A stretch of 46,515 bases of DNA from Clostridiales bacterium (GTDB lineage Bacteria > Bacillota > Clostridia > Lachnospirales > Lachnospiraceae), in NCBI GenBank assembly GCA_029007845.1, contig JAQXIP010000064.1:1-46515 (forward strand), read 5' to 3'. A model generated the notes under the pieces. The model saw only the letters and a program-made list of their open reading frames with translations, was not told the origin of the DNA and ran no database searches. Position 1 is the first letter of the stretch. Every line of letters starts with the position of its first letter. Position numbers and translations under genes: made by a program. Positions 27,361-36,224 of this stretch are shown here, piece after piece.

Positions 27361-28650
27361 ATGTCGGTAAAAACATACCGTTATTGGCTGGTTGCCGTTC
27401 TCATATGTAATGTATCTGTTTTCTTCTTAATGTTCATGTGGAATATTGATTGTAAAATTCCTTCTGAAGTAACGATGAAAACCAATCAGGAGGAGATTCT
27501 GCAGTTTCCGCTTCCTGTAACGGGAGAAGTGGATTCTGGATCATTGCCTGCCTTAAAGGTTAATCACAAAACAGTTCCGTCCGATAAAATTAAATATGAT
27601 TTTGGAAAACCAGTCTCTTTTTCTTCCAACGAGACGGGCAATTTTTCCGTCCGTCTGAAATTATTTGGCGTTGTGCCGATCCGGGAGATTTCCCTTGATG
27701 TTCTCAGCGAAACAAAAGTGCTTCCCCTTGGAGAGAGTACCGGAATCTATATTAAGACAGACGGGGTTCTGGTGCTTGGAATTGGAGAAGTGAAAAAAGC
27801 GGACGGTTCGGTTGAAGAGCCGGCTATGCATATTGTGCGTACTGGAGATTATATCATATCGGTAAATGGTGCTGCTGTATCGAATAAGACAACATTGCAG
27901 AATGAGATTGGAAAACAGGGCGGGGATAGCGTGACACTTGGTATCCGGAGAGATGGAAAAAACATTTCTGTGAAAGTAGATCCGGTATTGTCGGAAGATA
28001 ATCAATATAAAATCGGTTTATGGGTAAGAGATGACACGCAGGGGATCGGGACGTTAACCTATATGTTAGAAGATGGTGCCTGTGGATTGTTAGGACATGG
28101 GATTACCGATTCAGATACAGGAACGATGATGGAGATCTCATATGGTTCCCTTTACCGTATCGATATCGTTGATGTGGTAAAAAGCAGGGAAGGAAAACCG
28201 GGGGAGCTTTTGGGAAATTTTGTCAAATCCGGCAAGAACAAAACTGGAGTGGTCAAAAAGAATTGTCCTCAGGGAATCTACGGGACGCTGGATCTGGATC
28301 AATATAATACGGGTCATAAAACGGAAGAGAATACCTGGACGACCATTGCGCTTAAGCAGGAGGTTAAGACAGGGGATGCTTATATTCTTTGCCAATTAGG
28401 CGATTCTGTAGAAAAGTATGACATTGAAATTGAAAAAACGATGCTCAATACACAGGATGACTGTAAAGGAATGGTGATCCGTATGAAAGACAAAAAGCTT
28501 CTTGAGAAAACCAATGGCATCATACAGGGAATGTCCGGGGCTCCGATTATTCAGGATGGAAAACTAATCGGGGCGGTAACACATGTTTTTGTGCATGATC
28601 CGACATGTGGATACGGAATCTTCATCGAAAATATGCTGGAGCAGAGCTAA
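27361..28650 (+). CDS. spoIVB: SpoIVB peptidase (S55 family sporulation signalling protease)
   Basis: 429 residues, close to the Bacillus protein (426). It is made in the forespore, crosses its inner membrane, and triggers processing of pro-sigma-K by the SpoIVFB complex. One N-terminal membrane anchor (about 9-30) is followed by a PDZ domain (about 120-210, TGDYIISVNGAAVSN). The S55 peptidase domain follows, with His246 in GLLGHGITDSDTG and Ser392 in IIQGMSGAPI. GGAGG at 27348-27352 is eight bases before ATG. recN-spoIVB-spo0A is a conserved clostridial and bacillar order. The gene indicates an endospore-forming species or recent ancestor. Confidence 0.97.
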   Translation: MSVKTYRYWLVAVLICNVSVFFLMFMWNIDCKIPSEVTMKTNQEEILQFPLPVTGEVDSGSLPALKVNHKTVPSDKIKYDFGKPVSFSSNETGNFSVRLKLFGVVPIREISLDVLSETKVLPLGESTGIYIKTDGVLVLGIGEVKKADGSVEEPAMHIVRTGDYIISVNGAAVSNKTTLQNEIGKQGGDSVTLGIRRDGKNISVKVDPVLSEDNQYKIGLWVRDDTQGIGTLTYMLEDGACGLLGHGITDSDTGTMMEISYGSLYRIDIVDVVKSREGKPGELLGNFVKSGKNKTGVVKKNCPQGIYGTLDLDQYNTGHKTEENTWTTIALKQEVKTGDAYILCQLGDSVEKYDIEIEKTMLNTQDDCKGMVIRMKDKKLLEKTNGIIQGMSGAPIIQDGKLIGAVTHVFVHDPTCGYGIFIENMLEQS

Positions 28651-28684
28651 GTGGCCGGTTCATGCGTTCAGACGGTTTTTAGGG

Positions 28685-28691
28685 TGTCGAA
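28685..28691 (+). promoter_or_regulatory. 0A box upstream of spo0A
   Basis: TGTCGAA at 28685-28691 is an exact match to the Spo0A-phosphate binding core (TGNCGAA). It lies 19 bases upstream of the -35 of the spo0A promoter, the right place for autoregulation. A seven-base match alone can occur by chance. Confidence 0.6.
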
Positions 28692-28709
28692 TAATGCGGC
28701 ATCCTTTTA

Positions 28710-28738
28710 TTGCAAATCAGATTCGCACATATTATAAT
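28710..28738 (+). promoter_or_regulatory. Sigma-A type promoter of spo0A
   Basis: TTGCAA (28710-28715), a 17-base spacer and TATAAT (28733-28738) form a strong vegetative promoter about 60 bases before the spo0A ATG. No convincing sigma-H sequence was found in the same gap. Confidence 0.8.
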
Positions 28739-28799
28739 TTTTTATGGTGAAGGAATGAAGATGCAATCGTAGTTCGTAAAAGAAAGAAGAGGGGAAAAA

Positions 28800-29615
28800 A
28801 TGAGTAAAATATCAGTTTTAGTCGTCGATGACAATCATCTGCTGGTGAACATGCTTCTGGACATACTAAAGAAAGATTCCGATCTTGAGGTTCTGGGGAG
28901 TGCCTATAACGGAATTGAAGCATTATCTATGATTAAACAGAAGAAGCCAGATGTCGTTTTGCTGGATATTGTTATGCCAAAGATGGACGGGTTTGGTGTT
29001 ATGGAGCATATCCGGACGGATAGCGGGATCGAAAAGAAACCAAGTGTGATTGTAATGTCTGCGGTGAATCAGGATACCTTGATGGAGAATGCCTTTTCCA
29101 TGGGTGCCAGCTATTATATTCTGAAACCGTTTGACGAGGAAATGATTTTGCAGAGAATCAAAAATCTCATGCAGCCCAAAACCGTGAAGAGCACGACCTG
29201 TCTTACCATGCCAAATCCGGAACCGAATCCGGTACCGGTTAGCAAAGAGCAATCCATGCATAACCTGGAAGCAGACGTCACAAATATCATTCATGAAATC
29301 GGGGTTCCGGCACACATAAAAGGGTATCAGTACTTAAGGGATGCGATTATGATGTCTGTGGATGACGGGGAGATGCTTAATTCTATTACAAAAATGCTGT
29401 ATCCCTCCATTGCCAAAAAGCATAAGACAACACCGAGCCGTGTTGAAAGGGCAATCCGGCATGCAATTGAGGTGGCATGGAGCAGAGGAAAAATGGATAC
29501 CATTGACGCATTATTTGGTTATACAGTCAGTAATGGGAAAGGAAAACCTACCAATTCTGAATTTGTTGCCTTAATTGCAGATAAAATCCGTCTGGAGTAT
29601 AAAATGAGGAGCTGA
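28800..29615 (+). CDS. spo0A: Sporulation master response regulator Spo0A
   Basis: 271 residues. The receiver domain (1-120) has the acidic pair DD in VLVVDDN, phosphoacceptor Asp56 in [13 protein letters not shown] and Lys in [10 protein letters not shown]. After a Pro-rich linker (about 140-155) comes the Spo0A DNA-binding domain. It has [17 protein letters not shown] and the recognition-helix region [17 protein letters not shown], conserved across endospore formers. GAGGGG precedes ATG 28800. The upstream 0A box suggests it binds its own promoter. Together with spoIVB it marks a sporulation-capable lineage. Confidence 0.98.
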   Translation: MSKISVLVVDDNHLLVNMLLDILKKDSDLEVLGSAYNGIEALSMIKQKKPDVVLLDIVMPKMDGFGVMEHIRTDSGIEKKPSVIVMSAVNQDTLMENAFSMGASYYILKPFDEEMILQRIKNLMQPKTVKSTTCLTMPNPEPNPVPVSKEQSMHNLEADVTNIIHEIGVPAHIKGYQYLRDAIMMSVDDGEMLNSITKMLYPSIAKKHKTTPSRVERAIRHAIEVAWSRGKMDTIDALFGYTVSNGKGKPTNSEFVALIADKIRLEYKMRS

Positions 29616-29645
29616 CAGGAATTCATGTGGGAAGTTTTAGTAAAA

Positions 29646-29679
29646 TAGACTTTTATTCATCTCCAATTTACGTTATAAT
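29646..29679 (+). promoter_or_regulatory. Possible promoter for glgA
   Basis: TATAAT at 29674-29679 is a perfect -10 placed 29 bases before the glgA ATG. No good -35 lies at the right distance: TAGACT (29646-29651) is 22 bases away and TTTTAT is at 17. It is a weak promoter candidate, judged on the -10 and its position between divergent functions. Confidence 0.4.
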
Positions 29680-29707
29680 ATATAAAAAGCGATTGGGAGG
29701 ACTGAAT

Positions 29708-31150
29708 ATGAAGAATATTTTATTTGTGGCATCAGAAGTTGTGCCTTTTATTAAGACGGGTGGTCTGGCAGATGTGGCGGGCAGCCTTCCAAAGTATTTT
29801 AATAAGGACGAGTTTGATGTTCGGGTTATTCTGCCAAAATATATGGCGATTCCGCAGCAATATAAAGAAAAAATGATATACCGGACTCATTTTTATATGA
29901 ATCTTGCCTGGAGAAGCCAGTATGTTGGAATTTTCGAAATGGTGTACGACGGCATAACCTTTTATTTTATCGATAACGAGTATTATTTTGCAGGTCCGAA
30001 GCCATACGGTGAGATCTATCAGGACATGGAAAAGTTTGCTTTCTTCTGTAAAGCAGCGCTTTCTTCCCTGCCAAGCATTGATTTCCGGCCGGATGTGATT
30101 CATTGTCATGACTGGCAGACCGCTCTGATACCGGTTTATTTGAAAGATATGTTCAGCAATAACCCGTTTTACCATAATATTAAGACGGTTATGACGATTC
30201 ATAATCTGAAATTCCAGGGAATCTGGGATGTTAAGACCGTAAAAGACATGACCGGTTTAAGTCCGTATTATTTCACGCCAGACAAATTGGAAGCGTATGG
30301 TGATGCGAATTTCCTAAAAGGCGGCATTGTATATGCGGATAAGATTACGACGGTTAGTGAGTCTTATGCAGAAGAGATCAAGATGCCATTTTACGGTGAA
30401 GGTCTCGATGGGCTGATTCGTTCCAGACAAAACGATTTGGTTGGAATTGTAAATGGAATTGATTACAATGAATATAATCCGGAAACTGATCCATTAATTG
30501 TGAATCATTACAATGCAAAGAATTTCCGGAAAGAAAAGGTTAAGAATAAAAAAGCACTCCAGCAGGAATTAGGTCTTAATCAGGATGAGAAAAAGTTTAT
30601 GATTGGGATTGTATCCAGACTCACCGATCAAAAAGGATTTGATCTGATTGATTATGTCATTGAGCAGCTTTGTTCGGAAGATGTCCAGCTTGTTGTGCTT
30701 GGTACCGGTGCAGAAAAATATGAGCATTTATTCCGTCATTATGAATGGAAGTATCATGACCGTGTTTCTGCAAATATTTACTATAACAACCAGAGATCCC
30801 ATCGGATTTATGCATCAGCCGATGCGTTTTTAATGCCATCTTTATTTGAACCATGTGGATTAAGCCAGTTAATGAGCCTTCGCTATGGTACTGTTCCGAT
30901 TGTCCGGGAAACTGGGGGACTTCGGGATACGGTTGTTCCATATAATGAATTTGAAAGTACCGGAACGGGATTCTCGTTCCGAAATTATAATGCACATGAG
31001 ATGCTTGGAACGGTTACATATGCAAAAAATGTTTATTATAACCACCGCCGTGAGTGGAATAAGCTGGTGGACCGGGGAATGGCAGTTGATTTCTCCTGGC
31101 AGCGCTCCGCACGGAAATACGAAGATTTATACCGCAGCTTGACATATTGA
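29708..31150 (+). CDS. glgA: Glycogen synthase (ADP-glucose type, GT5)
   Basis: 480 residues from ATG 29708 with GGGAGG just upstream; the longer frame to 29627 covers the promoter and is rejected. It transfers glucose from ADP-glucose to the non-reducing end of glycogen. Seen are the glucan-synthase signature KTGGLADVAGSLP, the acceptor-site CHDWQTALIP, the GT-B phosphate contact IGIVSRLTDQKG (about 300) and the C-terminal EPCGLSQLMSLRYG nucleotide-sugar motif. No glgC, glgD, glgB or glgP is next to it. Glycogen is often built before sporulation in Clostridia, which may be why it follows spo0A; that is inference. Confidence 0.96.
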   Translation: MKNILFVASEVVPFIKTGGLADVAGSLPKYFNKDEFDVRVILPKYMAIPQQYKEKMIYRTHFYMNLAWRSQYVGIFEMVYDGITFYFIDNEYYFAGPKPYGEIYQDMEKFAFFCKAALSSLPSIDFRPDVIHCHDWQTALIPVYLKDMFSNNPFYHNIKTVMTIHNLKFQGIWDVKTVKDMTGLSPYYFTPDKLEAYGDANFLKGGIVYADKITTVSESYAEEIKMPFYGEGLDGLIRSRQNDLVGIVNGIDYNEYNPETDPLIVNHYNAKNFRKEKVKNKKALQQELGLNQDEKKFMIGIVSRLTDQKGFDLIDYVIEQLCSEDVQLVVLGTGAEKYEHLFRHYEWKYHDRVSANIYYNNQRSHRIYASADAFLMPSLFEPCGLSQLMSLRYGTVPIVRETGGLRDTVVPYNEFESTGTGFSFRNYNAHEMLGTVTYAKNVYYNHRREWNKLVDRGMAVDFSWQRSARKYEDLYRSLTY

Positions 31151-31198
31151 TTAAATCCGTGTATTTTTGGTTAGGATAAAAATATTCAGGAGGCAATC

Positions 31199-32860
31199 AT
31201 GACAGTTGAATTATTAGGTACCATATTCACCTTTGCAGGCGGTCTTGGAATGTTCATATACGGTATGAATGTAATGGCAGACGGACTTCAGAAGGCTGCT
31301 GGTGATAAAATGAAACAGTTGCTTGGACTGTTAACCAACAACCGCTTTCTGGCTGTAATCGTCGGGGCACTGGTAACTGCCATCATCCAGAGTAGTTCTG
31401 CAACTACGGTAATGGTGGTTGGTTTTGTAAATGCAGAGATTATGAACCTGACCCAGGCAGTCGGGGTGATTATGGGAGCCAATATTGGTACGACCATTAC
31501 GAGCTGGCTTGTTTCAATGAACGAGTGGTCCTGGGCTGAAGTATTAAAACCGGATTTTTTTGCGCCGGTTTTAATTGGCATTGGCGCCTTTATTGTGTTG
31601 TTTGCAAAGAGGGAAAAAAAGAAAGATGTAGGCGAGATTCTTGTTGGATTTGGTGTCTTGTTTGTAGGCTTAAACTTTATGTCCGGTGCGATCGAGCCAT
31701 ATAGTGATGCGAAGATTTTCTCAGATATTTTCCGTGTATTAGGGAATAATCCGTTTCTTGGAATTATTGCCGGAATGCTTGTTACGGCAATCATTCAGAG
31801 CTCATCTGCCTCGGTTTCCATTTTGCAGACACTTGCCATGAACGGAGTCGTTACCAGCCAGTCTGCCATCTATATTACGTTAGGCCAGAATATTGGTACC
31901 TGTATTACGGCACTGTTATCGAGTGCCGGTGCAAACCGTACGGCTAAGCGTGCAGCGGTCATTCACCTGCTGTTTAATACATTGGGAGCCATTATTTTTG
32001 GAATTGGAATGTTTGCCTTTTTCCAGTTTAATCCACTGATTGCCTGCTCAGAGATTAATAGTGTCCAGATCTCAGTGTTCCATACGATCTTTAACATATC
32101 CAATACACTGCTTTTGTTCCCGTTTGCGAACCAGCTTGTGAAATTATCCGGTGTTATTTTAAAGGATACTTCGGAAGAGGAAGCCGCAGACGAAGCTGCC
32201 AGTGTTTTAAAACATCTGGATGAACGTATTTTAGAAACACCATCCTTTGCAGTTGAAAATGTGGTAAAAGAGATTCTTCATATGGGAGATGTGGCGCTGG
32301 ATAATCTGAAACTGTCCATTCACTGCCTGTTAAAGAATAATGTGGATGAAGTGGCTCAAGTTGTAAAAAATGAAGAGACAATTGACAAACTGGAGAAGTT
32401 TATTACGGAGTATCTTGTAAAAATCAGTAACCTTTCCCTGACCGAAAAACAGGAAGAGATCGTGAACCACATGTTTTATACCGTAAGTAATATTGAACGA
32501 GTCGGTGATCATGCAGAGAATATCTCCGAGCTTGCGGCGAAGAAAATTGAGCACAATCTGCAGTTCTCAGAGAATGCCCAGACAGAGATGGAGGAAATCT
32601 GCAATGCAGCGGTAGAATCATTTGAGAATGCTATGCTGGCACGCCGGACGCAGAATATGGAATATGTGCGGAAAGTTGTGAAGATGGAAGACTCCGTAGA
32701 TGCATTGGAAGAGGATCTCAGGGAAAAGCATATTGAGCGGCTTTCCCAGAATCTTTGCGATACAGAGACTGGTGTAATTTTTATTGATACACTGGTGAAC
32801 TTAGAACGGGTATCCGATCATTCCCTGAACATTGCCAATTACGTCAAGGATGAAGTCTGA
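31199..32860 (+). CDS. Na/Pi cotransporter-family protein with PhoU-like C-terminus
   Basis: 553 residues. The N-terminal half has about eight membrane helices and the two inverted QSSSA repeats diagnostic of the Na/Pi cotransporter family: TAIIQSSSATTVMVVG and TAIIQSSSASVSIL. Each repeat is followed by a GxNIGT motif (GANIGTTITS and GQNIGTCITAL). From about residue 340 to the end it is a helical, charged PhoU-like domain with IERVGDHAENI and LERVSDHSLNIANY, the metal-binding helices of PhoU. The fusion is common in Firmicutes. It probably moves phosphate with sodium; the substrate is inferred from the family. CAGGAGG precedes ATG 31199. Confidence 0.9.
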   Translation: MTVELLGTIFTFAGGLGMFIYGMNVMADGLQKAAGDKMKQLLGLLTNNRFLAVIVGALVTAIIQSSSATTVMVVGFVNAEIMNLTQAVGVIMGANIGTTITSWLVSMNEWSWAEVLKPDFFAPVLIGIGAFIVLFAKREKKKDVGEILVGFGVLFVGLNFMSGAIEPYSDAKIFSDIFRVLGNNPFLGIIAGMLVTAIIQSSSASVSILQTLAMNGVVTSQSAIYITLGQNIGTCITALLSSAGANRTAKRAAVIHLLFNTLGAIIFGIGMFAFFQFNPLIACSEINSVQISVFHTIFNISNTLLLFPFANQLVKLSGVILKDTSEEEAADEAASVLKHLDERILETPSFAVENVVKEILHMGDVALDNLKLSIHCLLKNNVDEVAQVVKNEETIDKLEKFITEYLVKISNLSLTEKQEEIVNHMFYTVSNIERVGDHAENISELAAKKIEHNLQFSENAQTEMEEICNAAVESFENAMLARRTQNMEYVRKVVKMEDSVDALEEDLREKHIERLSQNLCDTETGVIFIDTLVNLERVSDHSLNIANYVKDEV

Positions 32861-32898
32861 TACTTTATCCGGAGTAACAAAAAAATTTTATTTAGCAC

Positions 32899-32927
32899 TT
32901 GAATTTTTGCAGAGTATTGGTTACAAT
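32899..32927 (+). promoter_or_regulatory. Promoter of gap
   Basis: TTGAAT (32899-32904), a 17-base spacer and TACAAT (32922-32927) give a good sigma-A promoter about 115 bases before the gap ATG. The -10 lies inside a short dyad, TATTG-GTTA-CAATA. The leader from about 32934 then carries a repeated decamer AGTGCTGTTT at 32937-32946 and 32981-32990. Confidence 0.65.
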
Positions 32928-33041
32928 AATACCGAAAGTGCTGTTTTACAGACAAGTTGGATTAAGATCTATCCGCCGGCAGTGCTGTTTATCTGCTTTT
33001 GGATAGTGATTAAATAAAAAACAATTAGGAGGAACTAAAAA

Positions 33042-34058
33042 ATGGCAGTAAGAGTAGCAATTAATGGTTTTGGCCGTATTGGTCGTCTTGCTTTCAGACA
33101 GATGTTTGGAGCAGAAGGATATGAAGTAGTAGCAATCAACGATTTAACAAGCCCTAAAATGTTAGCACACTTGTTAAAATATGATTCTTCCCAGGGTAAA
33201 TATGAATTAGCAGACAAAGTATCTGCTGGTGAAGATTCAATCACTGTTGATGGAAAAGAGATCAAGATTTATGCATTCCCAGATGCAAATAACTGCCCTT
33301 GGGGTGAATTAAATGTTGACGTAGTTCTGGAGTGCTCCGGATTCTATACATCAAAAGAAAAAGCACAGGCTCATATCAACGCAGGTGCTCGTAAAGTTGT
33401 TATTTCTGCTCCAGCAGGTAATGACCTTCCTACTATCGTATACAACACAAACCATGAGACATTAAAAGCTTCCGACACAATTATTTCTGCAGCTTCCTGT
33501 ACAACAAACTGCTTAGCACCTATGGCTGATGCATTAAACAAATATGCTCCAATTCAGTCCGGTATCATGGTAACAATCCATGCTTACACAGGTGATCAGA
33601 TGACTCTTGATGGTCCTCAGAGAAAAGGCGATTTAAGAAGATCCCGTGCAGCAGCTGTAAACATTGTTCCTAACTCAACAGGTGCAGCAAAAGCAATCGG
33701 TTTAGTTATCCCAGAATTAAACGGTAAATTAATCGGTTCTGCTCAGCGTGTTCCTACACCAACTGGTTCTACAACAATCTTAACAGCAGTTGTTAACAAA
33801 GCTGATGTTACTGTTGAGGGTATCAATGCAGCTATGAAAGCAGCAACAAATGAGTCCTTCGGATACAATGAAGATGAGATCGTATCTTCTGATATCGTTG
33901 GAATGAAATATGGTTCCTTATTTGATGCTACTCAGACAATGGTTAGCAAAATCTCTGATGACCAGTATGAAGTTCAGGTTGTTTCATGGTATGATAATGA
34001 GAACAGCTACACTTCCCAGATGGTTCGTACAATCAAATACTTCTCTGAATTAGCATAA
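33042..34058 (+). CDS. gap: Glyceraldehyde-3-phosphate dehydrogenase
   Basis: 338 residues. It oxidises glyceraldehyde-3-phosphate to 1,3-bisphosphoglycerate with NAD and phosphate. The Rossmann start [13 protein letters not shown], the catalytic Cys153 in [13 protein letters not shown], and the C-terminal [15 protein letters not shown] are all seen. AGGAGG lies upstream of ATG 33042. Codon choice differs from neighbours (strong preference for ACA, GTT, GAA and GCA), as expected for a very highly expressed gene. It heads a glycolytic gene run but ends in its own hairpin, so pgk is probably read at a lower level. Confidence 0.98.
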   Translation: MAVRVAINGFGRIGRLAFRQMFGAEGYEVVAINDLTSPKMLAHLLKYDSSQGKYELADKVSAGEDSITVDGKEIKIYAFPDANNCPWGELNVDVVLECSGFYTSKEKAQAHINAGARKVVISAPAGNDLPTIVYNTNHETLKASDTIISAASCTTNCLAPMADALNKYAPIQSGIMVTIHAYTGDQMTLDGPQRKGDLRRSRAAAVNIVPNSTGAAKAIGLVIPELNGKLIGSAQRVPTPTGSTTILTAVVNKADVTVEGINAAMKAATNESFGYNEDEIVSSDIVGMKYGSLFDATQTMVSKISDDQYEVQVVSWYDNENSYTSQMVRTIKYFSELA

Positions 34059-34081
34059 TTTGGATAAGAAAAGAGTGTAAT

Positions 34082-34125
34082 AAGACCTTTCAAGGTCCGG
34101 TCTTTTGGTCCGGACCTTGTTTCAT
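34082..34125 (+). terminator. Hairpin between gap and pgk, with an alternative fold
   Basis: CAAGGTCCGG (34091-34100) pairs exactly with CCGGACCTTG (34110-34119) and is followed by a short T-rich tail. The left arm also overlaps a smaller competing pairing, GACCTT (34084-34089) with AAGGTC (34092-34097), and AAGACC (34082-34087) with GGTCTT (34099-34104). Only one of these structures can form at a time. The main function is probably partial termination or 3'-end protection of gap mRNA. Confidence 0.75.
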
Positions 34126-34162
34126 AATTAAATCACTGTCATTGCGAAAGGAGTTTGACGAG

Positions 34163-35359
34163 ATGTTAAACAAAAAATCAGTTGATGATATCAACGTAAG
34201 TGGAAAAAGAGTATTAGTTCGTTGCGATTTTAACGTGCCATTAGATGCAGATCTTCACATTACCGATGAGAACCGTCTTGTTGCAGCGCTTCCTACCATT
34301 AAGAAATTAATTGCAGACGGAGGAAAGGTTATTCTCTGCTCTCATTTAGGAAAACCAAAGGGTGAGCCAAAACCGGAACTTTCTCTTGCACCGGTTGCTA
34401 AGAGACTCTCTGAGCTTCTTGGACAGGAAGTAAAATTCGCAGCAGATCCGGAAGTTGTAGGACCAAACGCAAAAGCAGCGGTTGAGGCAATGAAAGACGG
34501 AGAAGTAATCTTATTAGAGAATACCCGTTACCGCGCAGAAGAGACAAAGAATGGCGAAGAATTCAGCAAAGAACTGGCTTCTCTCTGCGATGTATTTGTA
34601 AATGATGCATTTGGTACTGCTCATAGAGCACACTGTTCTAACGTAGGGGTTACCAAATATGTGGATACTGCAGTTGTAGGTTATCTGATGCAGAAAGAGA
34701 TTGATTTCTTAGGAAATGCCGTAAATAATCCGGAGCGTCCATTTGTTGCAATCCTTGGTGGTGCAAAAGTTTCTTCCAAGATTTCCGTTATCAACAACTT
34801 ACTGGATAAGGTTGATACGTTAATTATCGGCGGTGGTATGGCTTATACATTCATGGCTGCTCATGGTGAAGAAGTTGGAAAATCTCTGTTAGAGGAAGAG
34901 TACAAACAGTATGCTCTTGATATGGAGAAAAAAGCAGAGGAGAAAGGCGTTAAGTTATTAATTCCGGTTGATACGGTTGTAGCAGATGATTTCTCTAATG
35001 ATGCAAACTTTAAGGTAGTCGGCCGTGGCGAGATTCCTGCAGGCTGGGAAGGCCTTGATATTGGACCTAAGACTGCAGAGCTCTTTGCAAATGCAGTAAA
35101 AGATGCTAAGACGGTTGTATGGAACGGACCGATGGGTTGCTTTGAGATGAGCAATTTTGCAGCTGGTACGGTTGCAGTAGCAAAAGCATTAGCAGAAACA
35201 GATGCAACAACCATTATCGGTGGCGGTGATTCTGCAGCAGCCGTAAATATTCTTGGATTTGGTGATAAGATGACACACATCTCTACTGGTGGCGGTGCAT
35301 CTCTTGAATTCCTGGAGGGAAAAGAATTACCAGGTGTTGCAGCTGCAAACGATAAATAA
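34163..35359 (+). CDS. pgk: Phosphoglycerate kinase
   Basis: 398 residues. It makes ATP from 1,3-bisphosphoglycerate. Family marks in order are [14 protein letters not shown] (N-terminal signature), CSHLGKPKG, the substrate-binding [22 protein letters not shown] and the C-terminal GGGDSAAAV (nucleotide site). The open frame begins at TTG 34142, but AAAGGAG (34147-34153) lies nine bases before ATG 34163, which is preferred and gives the standard length. tpiA starts 48 bases later. Confidence 0.98.
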   Translation: MLNKKSVDDINVSGKRVLVRCDFNVPLDADLHITDENRLVAALPTIKKLIADGGKVILCSHLGKPKGEPKPELSLAPVAKRLSELLGQEVKFAADPEVVGPNAKAAVEAMKDGEVILLENTRYRAEETKNGEEFSKELASLCDVFVNDAFGTAHRAHCSNVGVTKYVDTAVVGYLMQKEIDFLGNAVNNPERPFVAILGGAKVSSKISVINNLLDKVDTLIIGGGMAYTFMAAHGEEVGKSLLEEEYKQYALDMEKKAEEKGVKLLIPVDTVVADDFSNDANFKVVGRGEIPAGWEGLDIGPKTAELFANAVKDAKTVVWNGPMGCFEMSNFAAGTVAVAKALAETDATTIIGGGDSAAAVNILGFGDKMTHISTGGGASLEFLEGKELPGVAAANDK

Positions 35360-35407
35360 TCAGATAACCAGCGAAGAATAAATTTAATAGAAAAGAGAGA
35401 ACAGATT

Positions 35408-36157
35408 ATGGCAAGAAAGAAAATTGTTGCAGGTAACTGGAAAATGAACAAAACTCCTAGTGAGGCAGTTGCCCTTGTGAATGAATTAAAACCATTAGTA
35501 GCCAGCGAAGATGTGGATGTATTATTCTGTGTTCCGGCAATTGATTTAGTGCCGGTTCTGGAGGCTGTAAAAGGTTCTAACATCCAGGTTGGCGCAGAGA
35601 ACATGTATTTTGAAGAAAGCGGCGCTTACACTGGTGAGATTTCACCGAATATGCTCACAGACATTGGTGTAAAATATGTTATCATCGGACATTCCGAGAG
35701 AAGAGAATATTTTGCAGAAACCGATGAGACCGTGAATAAAAAAGTGTTAAAAGCATTTGAACATGGAATTACTCCAATTATCTGCTGCGGAGAATCTCTT
35801 ACACAGAGAGAACAGGGAATCACCATTGACTGGATCCGCCAGCAGATTAAGATTGCATTCCAGAATGTTACAGCAGACCAGGCAAAAACTGCGATTATCG
35901 CTTATGAGCCAATCTGGGCAATCGGAACTGGAAAAACCGCTACTTCTGACCAGGCAGAAGAGGTTTGTGCAGCAATCCGCGAATGCATTGGTGAGATTTA
36001 CGATGATGCAACAAAAGAAGAAATCCGTATCCAGTACGGCGGTTCCGTAAATGCAGGTAATGCTGCGGAATTATTTGCAAAACCGAACATCGATGGTGGA
36101 CTGGTTGGCGGTGCTTCCTTAAAAGCTGATTTCGGTAAAATTGTAAATTACAAGTAA
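35408..36157 (+). CDS. tpiA: Triosephosphate isomerase
   Basis: 249 residues, the normal size. It interconverts dihydroxyacetone phosphate and glyceraldehyde-3-phosphate. It has GNWKMNKT (catalytic Lys), [11 protein letters not shown] (catalytic His), [14 protein letters not shown] (catalytic Glu) and [10 protein letters not shown] with GLVGGASLK (phosphate loop). The ribosome binding site is only AAAAGAGAG. A hairpin follows the stop and gpmI comes next. Confidence 0.98.
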   Translation: MARKKIVAGNWKMNKTPSEAVALVNELKPLVASEDVDVLFCVPAIDLVPVLEAVKGSNIQVGAENMYFEESGAYTGEISPNMLTDIGVKYVIIGHSERREYFAETDETVNKKVLKAFEHGITPIICCGESLTQREQGITIDWIRQQIKIAFQNVTADQAKTAIIAYEPIWAIGTGKTATSDQAEEVCAAIRECIGEIYDDATKEEIRIQYGGSVNAGNAAELFAKPNIDGGLVGGASLKADFGKIVNYK

Positions 36158-36164
36158 TTTATCA

Positions 36165-36191
36165 GGCCTCTGGTTTTTACCGGAGGTCTTT
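36165..36191 (+). terminator. Hairpin after tpiA
   Basis: GGCCTCTGG (36165-36173) pairs with CCGGAGGTC (36180-36188) through nine pairs, two of them G-U, around a six-base loop (36174-36179), and is followed by TTTC. A modest intrinsic terminator or 3'-end stabiliser between tpiA and gpmI. Confidence 0.6.
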
Positions 36192-36224
36192 CAATGATGT
36201 TTTACAGCAAAGGAGATATAAGGA

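Noticed and set aside
34861-35604. A 247-codon open frame on the minus strand across the pgk-tpiA junction
   Set aside because: It mirrors the codon pattern of two certain glycolytic genes, has no ribosome binding site and encodes no recognisable protein.
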